A stretch of 64,000 nucleotides of DNA from Musa acuminata AAA Group (GCF_036884655.1 NC_088345.1:23779001-23843000); one strand, 5' to 3'. Shown: positions 20,349 through 32,015, counted from the stretch's first letter. Program-made: numbers and translations. The notes: a model not told the origin generated them from the letters alone.

Positions 20349-22565
20349 ATCTCCCATTTTTTGATGATGACAACCAATTGATGACGAAGTTTAAACTAAA
20401 CTCCCCCTATCAATATTCCATATTGAAATAAGGCATTATTCAAATAAATGATGACCTTTTAGTCCAAGTTGAAACTATTTTAATCATATCATATGCAATA
20501 CATCATATACATCATCATAATAAAATCACGAGTATTACATGCATCATTCTAAAATATAATGTACATTTTCAAAATCATCATTACATTTATGATCATCATT
20601 TATGATTTTAAATTATCATTTTAGGTATAATATGCATGATTATCATTATACCTTCTCCCTCTTTGTCATCAACAAAAAGAAGAAGTGCAACTAGCAAATT
20701 TTTAGATATGCGAGCTAGTAAGATAGCAAGTTAGAACATGCAAGTTAACAAGTTTTAGAGATGTGCAAGTTTAGCAATTCTTTGCTTTTTGAGATGGACA
20801 AATTTAAAGATAGACAAGATTACACTTTTTGCTTCTCTTTTGAGATATGCAAGCTAGCAAATTTTTCTTCCTTTGTAATGTTTAAGCTAGCAAATTTAGC
20901 AAGTTTTATATTATTTTCGAACATACAAGCTAGCAATTTTACTTTTTCTTGAATTATGTAAGCTAGCAAAGTTTGGTTCTCTTTTGAGATGTGCACACCA
21001 GCAACAATTTTATTTTTCTTTATGATGCATAAGCTAGCAAGTTTTTCTCCCCTTTTGTCATTGTCACAAGGAAAGGGAAGGATACAGTAGTGCAAAATAT
21101 TTCAATCATTATAAGGTATACAAGCCATAAATACCAAGAAATCATGTCATGAAAGATATAATATCAAATATTATAAAGGATTAAGTCACAAATACTAAAG
21201 GACATGATTTATTTTGACAAATCTCCCTTTTAGCAAATAACAAAAAGAAATATGAGAGTTCAAAACTAAGATATTGATTTATAGAAAAATCTCATGTATC
21301 AAATATTGAGAAATCAAGATCATGATTTGGATAAAAAATAAATCTTAACCCATAAAGATTTCTTGCAAGAAATGCCAAGCCATCATCATTATCACGTTGG
21401 GCATGATACTAAATCAATAAATTTTCAAATCAATATTACTTAGGTATGCATGATACCAAAACATGGTTTCAAAACTTCAATATATAACATGCATAATTTC
21501 AAACCATTACATTTCATCCTTGCTTCATGCGTGATACTAAAAATAAATCATTACTATGGGCATATCATACATGAAACTCAAGCATTCATGATACATCATT
21601 TTGGGTATAACATTCATGATTAAAATTTTTAAACATTTATTATTTCATGTATTAAATCAACATTTTGATCATGATACCAAACATTCATCATTTATTTTCT
21701 TCCCCTTTATCATCGACAAGAAGAGGGGAATAGCACAAACGTGTAAATATTCAAGTCATCACATGGAAAATATCAAGAAAAATTTGATGATGAGATATAC
21801 TTCATGAATACAAGAAATTATACAAAGAAAAATCATATCATGAAAGATGAGATCATGTGAATACCAAAAGACATAATTCATTTTGATAAATATTCTTTAA
21901 TAAAATGTAAGAAATCATTTAAGAATAAAAAGTGAGGGATCTTGATTCACATAAGAAAATATCAAGTTTTGAATTAAGAAATCAAGAAAAACCATGATTC
22001 ATATAGATAATTCTCCTCTTTAGTAAATGACAAAAAGAATCATAGGAGAATAAAATGGTAGAATATTTTGATTCATCATACAAAATCTCATGATTTATAT
22101 AGAAAAGCTCATTTTAAATATATAGCAAGTAGAATCATAGGAGAATAATTAAAAGTCCTGATTCATTTAAAAAAAATCTCAACTTATCATGATTTGATAA
22201 ATATTCTCTTAAAAGAGAATCATACGTGCATCAAGAAGGATGTTTCATGTTGAATATATCACAAGTCATAAATATGATAAATGATTTAGTTGGATATATC
22301 ATCTCATTAGTAAAATGAGTCATATGAAAATAGATCCAAAATCATCATCAAAATCACTTTTCAGAAAATTCAATGAAGGCAATGTAGATAGATCCCTATA
22401 AGATTAAAAATAACTTACATACTTTTAGTTCCAAATTTTATGATTAATTTCATGCAAGCACACCATTGTATTTTTATGTTAAATAAAAAATATGTATCAT
22501 CGTTTAAAACCAAAAAAGTAACTTTCATTATGACAAAGATTAATATGCCATAAATCACAAAAATA
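20349..22565 (-). other. Sirevirus 3' non-coding region with repeated PPT-like and GCAAGCTAGCAA motifs
   Basis: Next to the 3' LTR lies the PPT (20349-20362; minus strand AAAAAATGGGAGAT). Further PPT-like copies of the form GACAAAG/AGGGAGAAG occur on the minus strand near 20650, 21045 and 21705. From 20690 to 21060 the plus strand repeats variants of GCAAGCTAGCAA; from 21100 to 22560 it repeats AAATCATGAT-type words. No coding domain. Multiple PPTs before the 3' LTR are a known Sirevirus trait. Confidence 0.75.
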
Positions 22566-22735
22566 TGTTAGGATCAAGAGCACTAAGGGTGGGTGGGGTG
22601 AATTAGCACAGTGGAAAACTTTCGTCGGTTAAAACGACTTTCGTACGATGAAATCTAATTTCGATGAAAACCATTTCGGAAAGATCTTTTAAGTTAGAGA
22701 GGAAGCGAAAGTTAAAAATACACATTTGTTATAGG
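22566..22735 (-). repeat. Sirevirus LTR end fragment fused to integrase
   Basis: Starts TGTTAGGATCAAGAGC and follows the LTR pattern (GTGAATTAGC, AAAACTTTCG, TCGTACGATGAAA) for about 170 bp. It then breaks into pol sequence. A tandem ACATTTGTTA duplication (22722 and 22741) sits at the junction. The RT and RNase H that should lie here are gone. Confidence 0.7.
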
Positions 22736-22739
22736 AATT

Positions 22740-23935
22740 CACATTTGTTAAAAATACGAAAGGCATTAGAAATAGAATAATAGCTAAGAAAAATTCCTTC
22801 ATCGGATTTTACATCAAATTTTCCTAAGGTATCTTTTTAATTCAAAATAAAGCATTTGCACCCGAAGACTTTAAAATATGAAACGTTGGGTTTTTTGTTG
22901 TTCCATAACTCATAATGAGTTTTTGAAAGCAACGGTCTTACTAGAACCCTATTTATGGCATAGCATACTATATTTACGGCTTTGGCCCAAAAATATTTGG
23001 GTAGGCTATGTTCGTTTAACATAGTTTCAGCCATTTCTTATAAGTTTCTATTTTTTTCTTTCTACTACTCCATGTTGTTGATGATTTCTTGGAGTAACAA
23101 AATTATGATTATATCCATTAGATTCATAAAATTCTTGGAAATCATAGTTTTGAAATTCACCACTGTGATCACTTCGAATTGATGAAATCATAAAACCCTT
23201 TTCATTTTGAATAAGTTTACAAAACTTAGAAAAATGCCTAAGGCAGTCACTTTTGTGTCCTAAGAAGTAAGTCCAAGTATATCTACTATAATTATCCACG
23301 ATGACAAAGGTGTATTTGCTACCTCTTAGGCTTGATGTAGCAATTGGTCCAAACAAATCCATATGGATCAATTGCAATGGTCTATAGGTGGTTATTTGAT
23401 TCTTTGGTTTGAAACTATTTTTTATTTATTTTCCTAGTTGACATGCATCACACACATTGTCTTTAACGAACTTTATATGAGGAATTCCTCTTACAAGTTC
23501 TTCAGATGAGATTTGAGAGATTAGTTTCATGCTCGCATGACCAATCTCCTATGCTAAAGCCAAGTGTCTTCATTCAAAACCGAAAAATATATTTTATTAT
23601 AAAGATCATCAATGTCGATAGTGTATACATTATTTTATTTTAGGACAATCATAGATGTGTTTTTGCATGGTTTTTTAATAATGTAAGTATTGGATTCAAA
23701 TCTAATGATGCATCCTATATCATACAATTTACTAATGCCTAAGAGATTATGCTTTAAGCCATCAACCAATAACACATCTTTAATAAAGAAATTGGATTTG
23801 TTACTTATGGTTCCTTTGCCAATGATTTTACACCTTGTTGTTGTCTTCGAATGTGACATATCCTTCGTCTATGCTAGTGAGCTTAGAGAATTGAGATGGA
23901 TCTCTGGTTATATGCCTTGAGCATCCACTATTAAG
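22740..23935 (-). pseudogene. Sirevirus protease to integrase, decayed
   Basis: The protease start reads WYLNSGCSRH (about 23910-23940): the active-site Asp of DSG is Asn, a GAT to AAT change. GAG-pre-integrase follows (VDGLKHNLLGISKL). The integrase core shows MDLFGPIATSS, then IRSDHSGEF and HGVVERKK, so all three acidic residues persist. Stops at 23048 and around 23380-23630 split the frame. The C-terminal part ends near NAFRIFN, where the LTR scrap begins. Confidence 0.85.
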
Positions 23936-24031
23936 GTACCATCTCTTGCTCCTAGCTTGTGATGGTAAACATTTCTACAAAAAAGGATGATTTTTAAGTA
24001 CCCATTTGACCTTGGGTGCCTCAAAAATCGA

Positions 24032-24837
24032 TTAGCTTAACTTATTATTTTGCATGGAGTTCTTTATGGTTCTTTTAGGAACCCAAATCAATTTGTGTGG
24101 ACTATATTTTTTAAATGGACAATGATAAGCTACATGCCCAAATTTGTAATAAAATTTACATTTGTTTTGGGGTGAAATATGCAAATTAGGGTCTTTAACA
24201 AAGGTTGTTGGATTTTGATGAGAGCTACTCGTAAACCCGATTCCACCTTTTCTATGAACATGACCCTTGTTAGCAAGGATCATATTCAAGGACTTGCTAC
24301 CAACCTCAAACTTTTCTAAGGTTTCTTTGAGTAGTAAGTTTTCCTTTCTAAGTATTTCTACTTCATGGTATTTTGTGCAGGGAGCTAGATTATCATTATG
24401 CTCAATTTTTAGTCTATCAAAATCGCTAACAAGAGAAGCATGTTTCTTTTTCAAAGAGTTATACTTTTTACTCAAGGTTCTTCATTCATCAAATAATTCA
24501 TGAAAAGCACTTAAAAGCTCATCGAAAGATAAATTTGCGTCTAATGAACTTGTTACCTCATCTCCAATAGTCATTAGTGCAGAGTGAGCAACTTGCTCGG
24601 TGTTGGTTGGCTCCTCTTATTTGGATGCACTTGAGTCATCCCATGATGCTACAAGAGCCTTCTTCTTCTTTGGCTATTTCTTCTTACCTAAGGGACATTC
24701 ACTCTTGTAATGTCCCGGCTTCTTGCATTTGTAGAATATTACTTGATCTTTATTGGGTTCAAATTTATTTTTAGTGTCAATTTTAAATTTATTCTTTTTT
24801 ATGATTTTTTTTAACTTTCTTGTCAAGAGTGCCAAGT
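24032..24837 (-). pseudogene. Sirevirus gag C-terminal half with two zinc knuckles
   Basis: 24674-24837 carries FYKCKKPGHYKSECP, a CCHC knuckle whose first Cys is Tyr. 24032-24475 carries a Lys/Glu-rich coiled-coil-like segment (SLKKKHASLVSDFDRLKIEH) and a second knuckle, CKFYYKFGHVAYHC, with the second Cys replaced by Tyr. Two knuckles separated by a heptad-like region match the Sirevirus gag layout also seen at 46286-46910. Stops lie between. Confidence 0.8.
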
Positions 24838-25319
24838 TGTTAGAACCCTTGCAGATTCTAAACTTGGGGTTGATCTCTTTAGGGGATCGGCCTCCATGGA
24901 ACTCTATAGGGGTTCCTCCCTCCAAGTTGCTGCTCAAAGGCTGTAGAAAAGATTCATCTATTGCTTATGAAAAGAGGAGGAATACATGGCTATTTATAGG
25001 GCTTCTAAACCCTAACTCCTAATAGGACTCCTACTTAAGACTCTTACTTCTAATCAACTCCTAATAGGACTCCTACTAAAGACTCCTATTCCCTTACAAC
25101 TCCTAATTCTTCTCTAAGAAAAAACCTCCTACATGAATGTCCCTCTCAATTAGGACTCTCCTAATTAGAGTCATAACAAAATGTCCCTCTCAATTAGGAC
25201 TCTCCTAGCTAGAGTCCTAACAGAATATCCCTCTCAATTAGGACTCTCCTAGCTAAAGTCCTAACAGTTTTACATGAATGTCCCTCTCAATTAGGACTCT
25301 CCTAGCTAGAGTCCTAACA
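24838..25319 (-). repeat. 3' LTR of Reina-like element
   Basis: 482 bp, TGTTAGAACCC to AGTCCTAACA on the plus strand. The outer part of U3 is an array of four ~44-bp units (TCCCTCTCAATTAGGACTCT then CCTAGCTAGAGTCCTAACA variants, 25136-25319). The PPT GAAGAGGGCGGG lies next to it on the minus strand at about 25323-25334. Confidence 0.9.
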
Positions 25320-25336
25320 AACCCGCCCTCTTCAAA

Positions 25337-27241
25337 TCAGCCTTGTCCTCGAGGCTGACGATTCATGAATTTTGGGAATTTGATCTTCAAGTCATCATAG
25401 TTCTCCAAAGTGGCATCTTCTGTTAGTAGGTTTGCCCACTGTATTAGCAATTCAGTACTTGATCGTCGTCGTCGAGTCATAATCCGTCGATCAATAATAG
25501 CACTTGACTGAGTCTGAAGTCCTCCTTGGGTAGTCATATTTGGTGGGTGGCTTTGGGCTATCTCCAAGCACCTATTTACAACTTCTGTCTGGCCGTCGAT
25601 TTGTGAGTGATATGCCATACTCCTTTTCAATTTAGTACTCTTATAGTGTAATTCTTTTGAGTCCCAATTGTAATGAGCTACGGAGCTTGGTGCTTCCTCT
25701 AATTTTTTTATAATCTTACTAGTATCTGAATCTTCTTGCCATTCCATCTTAATATCCTCAAGGAAGTCACTGGTCGGAAGTGAAACGGTCGAAACTTCAA
25801 CTTGCTCGGGTAGCTGCGAAAGCGCATCTGCAAGAACATTCTCTTTCCCCTTTTTGTAAGTTATTTCAAAATCAAATCCAAGAAGTTTTGTTACCCAATT
25901 TTGCTGCTCGGGGGAAGATATCTTCTGCTCCAAGAGATATTTTAGGCTTTTATGGTCGGTCTTGATTTGAAAGTATCGTCTGATCAAGTACAATCTCCAC
26001 CTCGTTGCTGCGCGCACAATGGCGAGCATCTCCTTATCATATGTTGACATATTTTGATCAGAGGGAGATAATGCCTTGCTAGTGTATGTGAGTTGTCGAC
26101 CATCTTGCATGAGAATGGCTCCAATTCTGACTCCAGATGTGTCGGCCTCAATAATGAAGGGTCGGTTGAAATCTGGTAGTGTTAGCACCGGCGTCGTCGT
26201 CATGGTTGCCTTAAGTTTGTCGAAGGCAGCGGAGGCTCTATCCAACCATTGGAAGACATCTTTTTCTAGTAAGGAAGTAAGTGGTGCACTGATCTTTCCA
26301 TAGTTTTTCACGAACTTGCGGTAGTAGCCTGTTAAACCCAGAAAGCCATATAGCAATTTTATGTTTCTCGAGGTCGGCCAGTTTTGCATTGCTCCAATTT
26401 TGAAGGGGTCCACTGCCACACCTTCCTCTGATATGATATGCCCAAGATATTCCACCTTTTGTTGAAGAAAGCAAAAATTCGTGGTTGTTGTGTGTTCAAA
26501 AGGTGGTTTTCCGTATGTCTTCTTCGCATGCTCGTATTTGATAATACCCGGATCAAAGGTCCAGCTTTGTAAAGATTTGTGCTCCCTTTTATCTAGCAAT
26601 TCATCTACTATTGGAATAAAGTATTTGTCCTTGATGATTATGCCATTGAGAGCTCGGTAATCAACACATATTCGCCTTGTTCCGTCCTTCTTGCGTATAA
26701 GTAGCACCGGCGAAGAGTAGAGGTTGCAACTTGGCCGAATAACTCCTGTTTCGAGCATCTCTTTTATAATCCTTTCTATTTCATCCTTCTGGAGATGTGG
26801 ATACTGATATGGCTGAGCATTTGCTAGAGATTGGCCTGAAAGAATCGTTATACAATGATCATGCCGACGGGTAAGAGGTAGGTTGCGTAGTTCGTCAAAT
26901 ATATCTGAAAATTCAGCAAGCAAAGGAAGTAGATTTGGATCTTCTAATTTTGTTGGCTCTCCCTTAGTTTGCTGCTCAAGTTGTACCAAAAAGCCACTAC
27001 ATGCTTTATGCAAAACCTTCTTCATTTGTTGTGTGTAAATCATCGTTACGTCGCCCCCACGTTTCTCGTGCAGTATCACCTGTTTCTCCTTACTGTAAAA
27101 TTTCATAATTAGTTTCATAAAATTCCAAGAAAAATCACCTAATGTTGTCCACCATTTAATTCCGAGCATGGCCTCATGATCATCGAGAGGGAGAAGGAAG
27201 AAATCTGCAATTATCTCTTGGTCCTGTGGCAATAGTTTCTC
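25337..27241 (-). pseudogene. Reina-like pol with in-frame loss of RT core and integrase core
   Basis: Open for over 630 codons. Seen in order: LGIKWWTTLGD, RHDHCITI, SSPVLLIRKKDGTRRIC and VDYRALN (RT start), VDELLD, then directly KVEYLGHIISEEGV, so the segment holding LRSGYHQ, MPFGLTNAP and FVDD is missing. RNase H follows (IIEADTSGVRIGAIL, TYDKEMLAIV, KTDHKSLKYLLEQ). After HYNWDSKELHYKS it jumps to MAYHSQIDGQTEVVNRCLE, so the integrase DDE core is missing too. It ends with a chromodomain-like LLIQWANLLTEDATLENYDD. Both deletions keep the frame. A protein with RNase H and chromodomain but no RT or integrase activity could in principle be made. Confidence 0.88.
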
Positions 27242-27877
27242 CTACGGGCGCCTACGATCACACTTCAAAATCCGTCTGTCGGTGACCTTAACATCAAACC
27301 TGCAACGATTCTCGATAGGTAATGCCATTCGGATAGCAACCTTACTGTTTAGGATATTATTAGTGCTGCCCGTGTCGATGAAAACAGTGATCAGTTGTTG
27401 TTTGAGAATGCCTCCAACTTTCATCATTTGCGGGTTTGAGTAACCGGCTAGTGCATGTACCGTAACCTCAGTCGGTTGTGGCTCTTCTTCTGCATCTTCT
27501 TCTTTATGTTCAATGCTCTCTTCTAGATATTCAATGACCTCTTCTTCTACTGGTTCAATGATAAAAAGTCTCCCTTTACTACAGCGATGCTCATGGCTCC
27601 ACGGCTCGTCGCAATGCCAACATAACCCCTTCGCAGATCGCTCCTGAAGCTCTTCTCTTGTCAACCTTTTTGGTGCAGGGACTCGGTCAACAGTAGGGGG
27701 GGCTAAGGGCTTCAATATTACTGGTTGAGGAGTGACCCTAGTCCTTCGAGCTTCATGGTTCAATTGCTCCTCTTGATGTCGTGCGAAAGAGATGGCTGCC
27801 ATAAGCATGTACGGTTGTCGCGCTTTAACTTCTCCTCGGATCTCCGGCTTCAAGCCCTCAATAAAGGTCCTCAATAG
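27242..27877 (-). pseudogene. Reina-like gag C-terminus and protease
   Basis: Same phase as the gag and pol pieces, bounded by TAG at 27878-27880 and TAG at 27242-27244. Contains the end of the gag capsid region (FIEGLKPEIRGEVKARQPYM), a zinc-knuckle-like GLCWHCDEPWSHEHRC, an acidic stretch and the aspartic protease signature VFIDTGSTNNIL. Both TAGs stand where Gln or a similar codon is expected, compatible with CAG to TAG. Confidence 0.85.
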
Positions 27878-28450
27878 CTATTTTTGAGACCAATCAAGAG
27901 TTTGATTAGATAACCTTTCAAACCTGGTTTGGTACTCCTGAATGGTGGAGGTTTGTCGGATCTTTGCTAGTTGTCCGTCAATATTTTCGTAATCAGTTGG
28001 TCTGAAGCGGATCAGCAGTCCTTCTTTGAATTGTTGCCATGAAAGGACTCCATAAGTATGTTCAAACCAGTCAAACCACTGTATAGCATCCCCTTCAAGA
28101 TGTATAGCTGCAATTTTCACCATAGATGCATCCGCGGTTTTGTGGTACCGAAAATATCGCTCCGCGTGCAAGATCCAACCAATCGGGTCTCCTTCTTCCC
28201 ATCTAGGGAAGTCCACCCTTATGCGTGGATAGTTGGGATCGATCATAGAGCCTCCCCTCCCTTGGAACTCATCTCTTCGGGCCTGGTCCGATTGGACAAA
28301 GCTCTCTCCGTGATATGATTTTTTCGGGCTTAGTAGTCGGCCCAATCTGAGTTCGGTAAAGAGCGTCCGAATCTTATCCTCCATTCGTGCCTCCAAGGCT
28401 TCAAATTTAGCATCGATTGCCTCCTTAGATGCCATAGTATATGTCTCCAA
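27878..28450 (-). CDS. Reina-like gag N-terminal part
   Basis: 190 codons from ATG at 28450. It starts METYTMASKEAIDAKFEALE, a coiled-coil-like helix, then the capsid-like region with PRWEEGDPIGWILHAERYF, WFDWFEHTYGVLSW and FEGLLIRF-type text. These are typical retrotransposon gag motifs (W..W, E.YF). Gag would build the particle. The frame ends at a TAG and continues in phase after it, so this is the 5' part of the element's single gag-pol frame, truncated unless read through. Confidence 0.85.
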   Translation of the reverse strand: METYTMASKEAIDAKFEALEARMEDKIRTLFTELRLGRLLSPKKSYHGESFVQSDQARRDEFQGRGGSMIDPNYPRIRVDFPRWEEGDPIGWILHAERYFRYHKTADASMVKIAAIHLEGDAIQWFDWFEHTYGVLSWQQFKEGLLIRFRPTDYENIDGQLAKIRQTSTIQEYQTRFERLSNQTLDWSQK

Positions 28451-29754
28451 ATCTATGATGTTAAGATCTCTCTTTTGTTGTCAGGTTAAAGGTATGTATA
28501 GGTTGAGAGAAGTGATGGTCGAAAGGGTTGGTGGATCGGTGGATGTAGGCTACGATTTAGGCTTGTTTTGTGGCTTTTTTGGGTGCAGTTTAAGGGTGTG
28601 GTTTGGTGGAGTTTTAGGGCTGTGGATGAAAGTTTTGGATCTATGATAGATGGCAGCAAAGGTTTGAGAGAAATCAGTGGAAGTTGCAGCAAGTATGTGC
28701 TGTCTTGTAAGAGCAGAATTGTCGTCGAAGAAACAGCGGTTTCTCGACGTAATTTCCACCAAAAACTTGAGAGAATTGAGGAGGTAATTGATAGCAAAAT
28801 CACAGTTTATATGACAGCAAGGATGACTAATTTAATCAAGAAAATTTTGGCAGTATAACAGCAAGGAAATTGGTGCAAGTTGCGATAGTAGAATTCTCGT
28901 CGAAAAATTTCAGCAGTTTACGATGAAAATTTATAGCAACACAAAAATCAGTTTTAGAGATGAATTCCTAAATATATTAATCTTAGATGGAAGCCAAGAT
29001 GATCTATAAAGTGTATAAGAAATTTCATTCAAAAAAGATTGCAAATAGATGGGTTAAGGCAACAATATGCGGCTGAATTTTTCTGCAGCACAGATTTTTA
29101 AGTATGGCAGATTGGACGTAAAAGTTCAGAAGTTTATATTGAGAATTTTTTGATGAAACCAAAGGTAAATCCACTATTAAAAAGTGTCAAAGCTATCATA
29201 AAAATTTTGTAGAGATTTGGATAGAAACAACGTAATATCAAGATCAAACAATCAGTGCTATGCGGTTGAAATTTTATGGTGCAGATTTTCAAGTATAGCA
29301 GATTAGATGTAAAATATCAATGGTTTATATTGAGAATTTTTTGACGAAACCAAAGGGAAATCTGCTGTTAGGAAGTCTCAAAGATGTCATAAAATTTCGT
29401 GAAGATTTGGATAGAAAAAACATAGTAGCAAGATCAAACAGACAGTGATATACGGTTGGAATTCTGCAATGTATCTTTCGTCGTAGAGATGAAAACTTTA
29501 TGACGAAAAGTTTATGCAGCAATATAGGAATAATTTTTTTGAGATTTTCAAATAAGGATAACTAAATTGCAGTAGCAGTAAGGTAAAATACCAGAACCTA
29601 TTGCAATTCACGGGGAGATCAAGGGATGATCCGTGGTGGTGGAGATGATGGCGGAATTCGGCGATGATCTTTAAAGCAATTGTGGGAATTGCTTTAGATG
29701 GTTGTGGAGGGTTGATGGATGGCTGTGGAAGGGCAGCGAGATGCCAAGAACGCT
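28451..29754 (-). other. Leader of Reina-like element with ~191-bp direct repeats
   Basis: No coding domain. Two direct repeats of about 190 bp cover roughly 29085-29470: GTTTATATTGAGAATTTTTT recurs at 29132 and 29323, with surrounding text conserved but diverged. The repeats lie between PBS and gag. Confidence 0.7.
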
Positions 29755-29766
29755 GCTCTGATACCA
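29755..29766 (-). promoter_or_regulatory. tRNA-Met primer binding site of Reina-like element
   Basis: The plus strand GCTCTGATACCA, two bases from the LTR start at 29769. Confidence 0.9.
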
Positions 29767-29768
29767 GG

Positions 29769-30291
29769 TGTTAGAACCCTTGCAGATTCTAAACTTGGGG
29801 TTGACCTCTTTAGGGGATCGGCCTCCTTGGAACTCTATAGGGGTTCCTCCCTGCAAGTTGCTGCTCAAAGGCTGCAGAAAAGATTCATCTATTGCTTATG
29901 AAAAGAGGAGAAATACATGGCTATTTATAGGGCTTCTAAACCCTAACTCCTAATAGGACTCCTACTTAAGACTCTTACTTCTAATCAACTCCTAATAGGA
30001 CTCCTACTTAAGACTCTTACTTCTAATCAACTCCTAATAGGACTCCTGCTAAAGACTCTATTCCCTTACAACTCCTAATTCTTCTCTAAGAAAAAACCTC
30101 CTACATGAATGTCCCTCTCAATTAGGACTCTCCTAACTAGAGTCATAACAGAATGTCCCTCTCAATTAGGACTCTCCTAGCTAGAGTCCTAATAGAATGT
30201 CCCTCTCAATTAGGACTCTCCTAGCTAAAGTCTTAACAGTTTTACATGAATGTCCCTCTCAATTAGGACTCTCCTAGCTAGAGTCCTAACA
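29769..30291 (-). repeat. 5' LTR of Reina-like element
   Basis: 523 bp, nearly the same as 24838-25319. The 41-bp length difference is explained by an extra copy of the unit CTACTTAAGACTCTTACTTC with its neighbours (about 29958-30045). Few other differences, so the insertion is fairly young. Confidence 0.9.
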
Positions 30292-30498
30292 CAAGTCTTC
30301 ATCAAAGTCCTCATCACTTGAATTTTCTTTCAAGCGATCTTCTTGAATTCTTAGTGTCATATCCTTCCTGTTCTTTAGAAGGTTATTTTTAACCTCTTCA
30401 TGAGCATTACAAGTCATCTCATAGGTTATTAGTGACCCGATTAGTTCTTCAAGAGGAAAGTTATTTAAATCTTTGGTCTCTTGAATAGCTATGATTTT
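30292..30498 (-). pseudogene. Sirevirus gag middle piece between two nested elements
   Basis: Minus-strand frame with AIQETKDLNNFPLEELIGS, LITYEMTCNAHEE, then an acidic SSDEDFDEDL. It continues at 24837 downstream and at 37430 upstream once both insertions are removed. The same motifs are seen in all other Sirevirus gags of the window (35182, 41300, 46000, 58750). Confidence 0.85.
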
Positions 30499-32015
30499 TG
30501 TTAGGATCGGAGCGACACTAAGAGGGGGGGGTGAATTAGTGCAACGGATAAAGCTTCGGTTTTGAAAAATCTTTCGTACGATGAAAAGCAATATCAATGG
30601 AAACCAATTTTAGAAGCTTGATAACTTAGAAACGTATAGAAGCGTAGTAACTAAGTAGAGAAGATTGCAGTATGTAAATGGAAAGAGTAGGATGCAAACC
30701 AGATAACGCAGATTTTACAATGGTTCGGTTAAATGACCTACATTCACTTGCGAGGCCCCTCTTCGATGAGGCTCCCACCTTCCACTAGCAAATCTCTTGA
30801 AATGGAAGGGAAAATACCCCTCTTACAACCTTTTACAACCAGTTCAACCTCTTACAAATTTTCAGAAAGAAAGGAGGTGAACTCTCTAGCAAATTGAAAA
30901 ACAAGACTTGCTAAGACTTTCTAAGACTTTTCTCTCAATCAATTGCTTCTCAAAAAGTTGTAATCTCAGTTGAGATTTGAGGGGTATTTATAGGCCTTAA
31001 GAGGATTCAAATTTGGGCTTCAAAATTTGAATTCTCTTTGGGTTCCCAATGCTGGCGGTGCCACCGCCTGTCATTGTCAGACATTGACAGTGCTGGGCGG
31101 TGCCACCGCCTAGGCCAATTCAGCTCACTGGTTGGGCTCCAAACTTGGCCCAAACCAGTCCGAACTCGGGCCCAATTGGCCCTTACTTGGGTTATAAGAT
31201 TAACACATAATCCTAACCATAATTAATGTACTAACTACGAATTTAAAGATATTTTCTAAACTATTACAAAGTTCGTAAGTCAAGACTTCTTCTAGCGAGC
31301 TTCCGGCAAACTTCCGGCGGTCTTCCGATAAACTCTCGGAAACTATTCTGCGGACTCCCAGCAAGCTCCTAGACATCACGATTTGATCTTGGCGAGTTCC
31401 GATGAGCTTCTTTGGCAAGCTTCGATCTTTCTCGGTGAGCTCCGCGAACTTCCAACGAACCTTCCGGCGAGCTTCCGAAAAACCCTTCGGCAAGCTCCCT
31501 ACTCATTCTTGGCTAGTTCCAGCAACATTCCCGACGAACCTTCGGACTTCCGTCGAACTCTCGAACTCGCATTGAATCCTTCGTGCTTGACTCCGACACT
31601 TTGTTTTGCTTTATGTCTTTGTCATTATCGTAGTTAATCCTGCACATACAAGCAAAAACTCTACTCCGATCTAGACAATTATTATAAAGCGAATTGACAT
31701 TCTATTGCCCGGCACGTCACTGGTTGGTGCTTCGTCTGATTCTTCAGCGCATCGTCCTCTCTTGTGGCTTGTTGCCCAATTGACGGTTAACCTCCGCAAC
31801 GCCGATATCCTTGGCGCAATTCCGCTCTTGGCCCGATGTCCGAGGTCCGAAGCCTTCTGCCATCCAATATCCTAACGTGATCTCCTCCGGCGCAACATCA
31901 ATTCCTCCTACCTTAATTGTCTAATCCTGATCGAGTAGACCTGCATCACTCAAAATGCAATTAAACATAAACATAATTATCAATTGGTTTCATCATCAAA
32001 ATACGAGATTCAACA
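30499..32015 (-). repeat. 3' LTR of gag-only Sirevirus
   Basis: 1517 bp, TGTTAGGATCGGAGCG followed by a G-run, to GAGATTCAACA. Contains GGCGGTGCCACCGCC-type palindromes near 31040-31110 and the TATA-like TATTTATAGG (minus strand CCTATAAATA) near 30985. Confidence 0.88.

Larger units (their letters stand above)
24838..30291 (-). mobile_element. Reina-like chromovirus, internally deleted
   Basis: 5454 bp with LTRs of 482 and 523 bp and perfect target duplication CAAGT (24833-24837 and 30292-30296). PBS, leader, gag, protease, RT remnant, RNase H and chromodomain lie in order on the minus strand. The gag-pol frame is one continuous phase from 28450 to 25337, broken by two TAG codons only, but it lacks the RT catalytic box and most of integrase. 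Inserted in a Sirevirus gag. Reina assignment rests on short LTRs, the gag knuckle and the C-terminal chromodomain motif. Confidence 0.9.
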
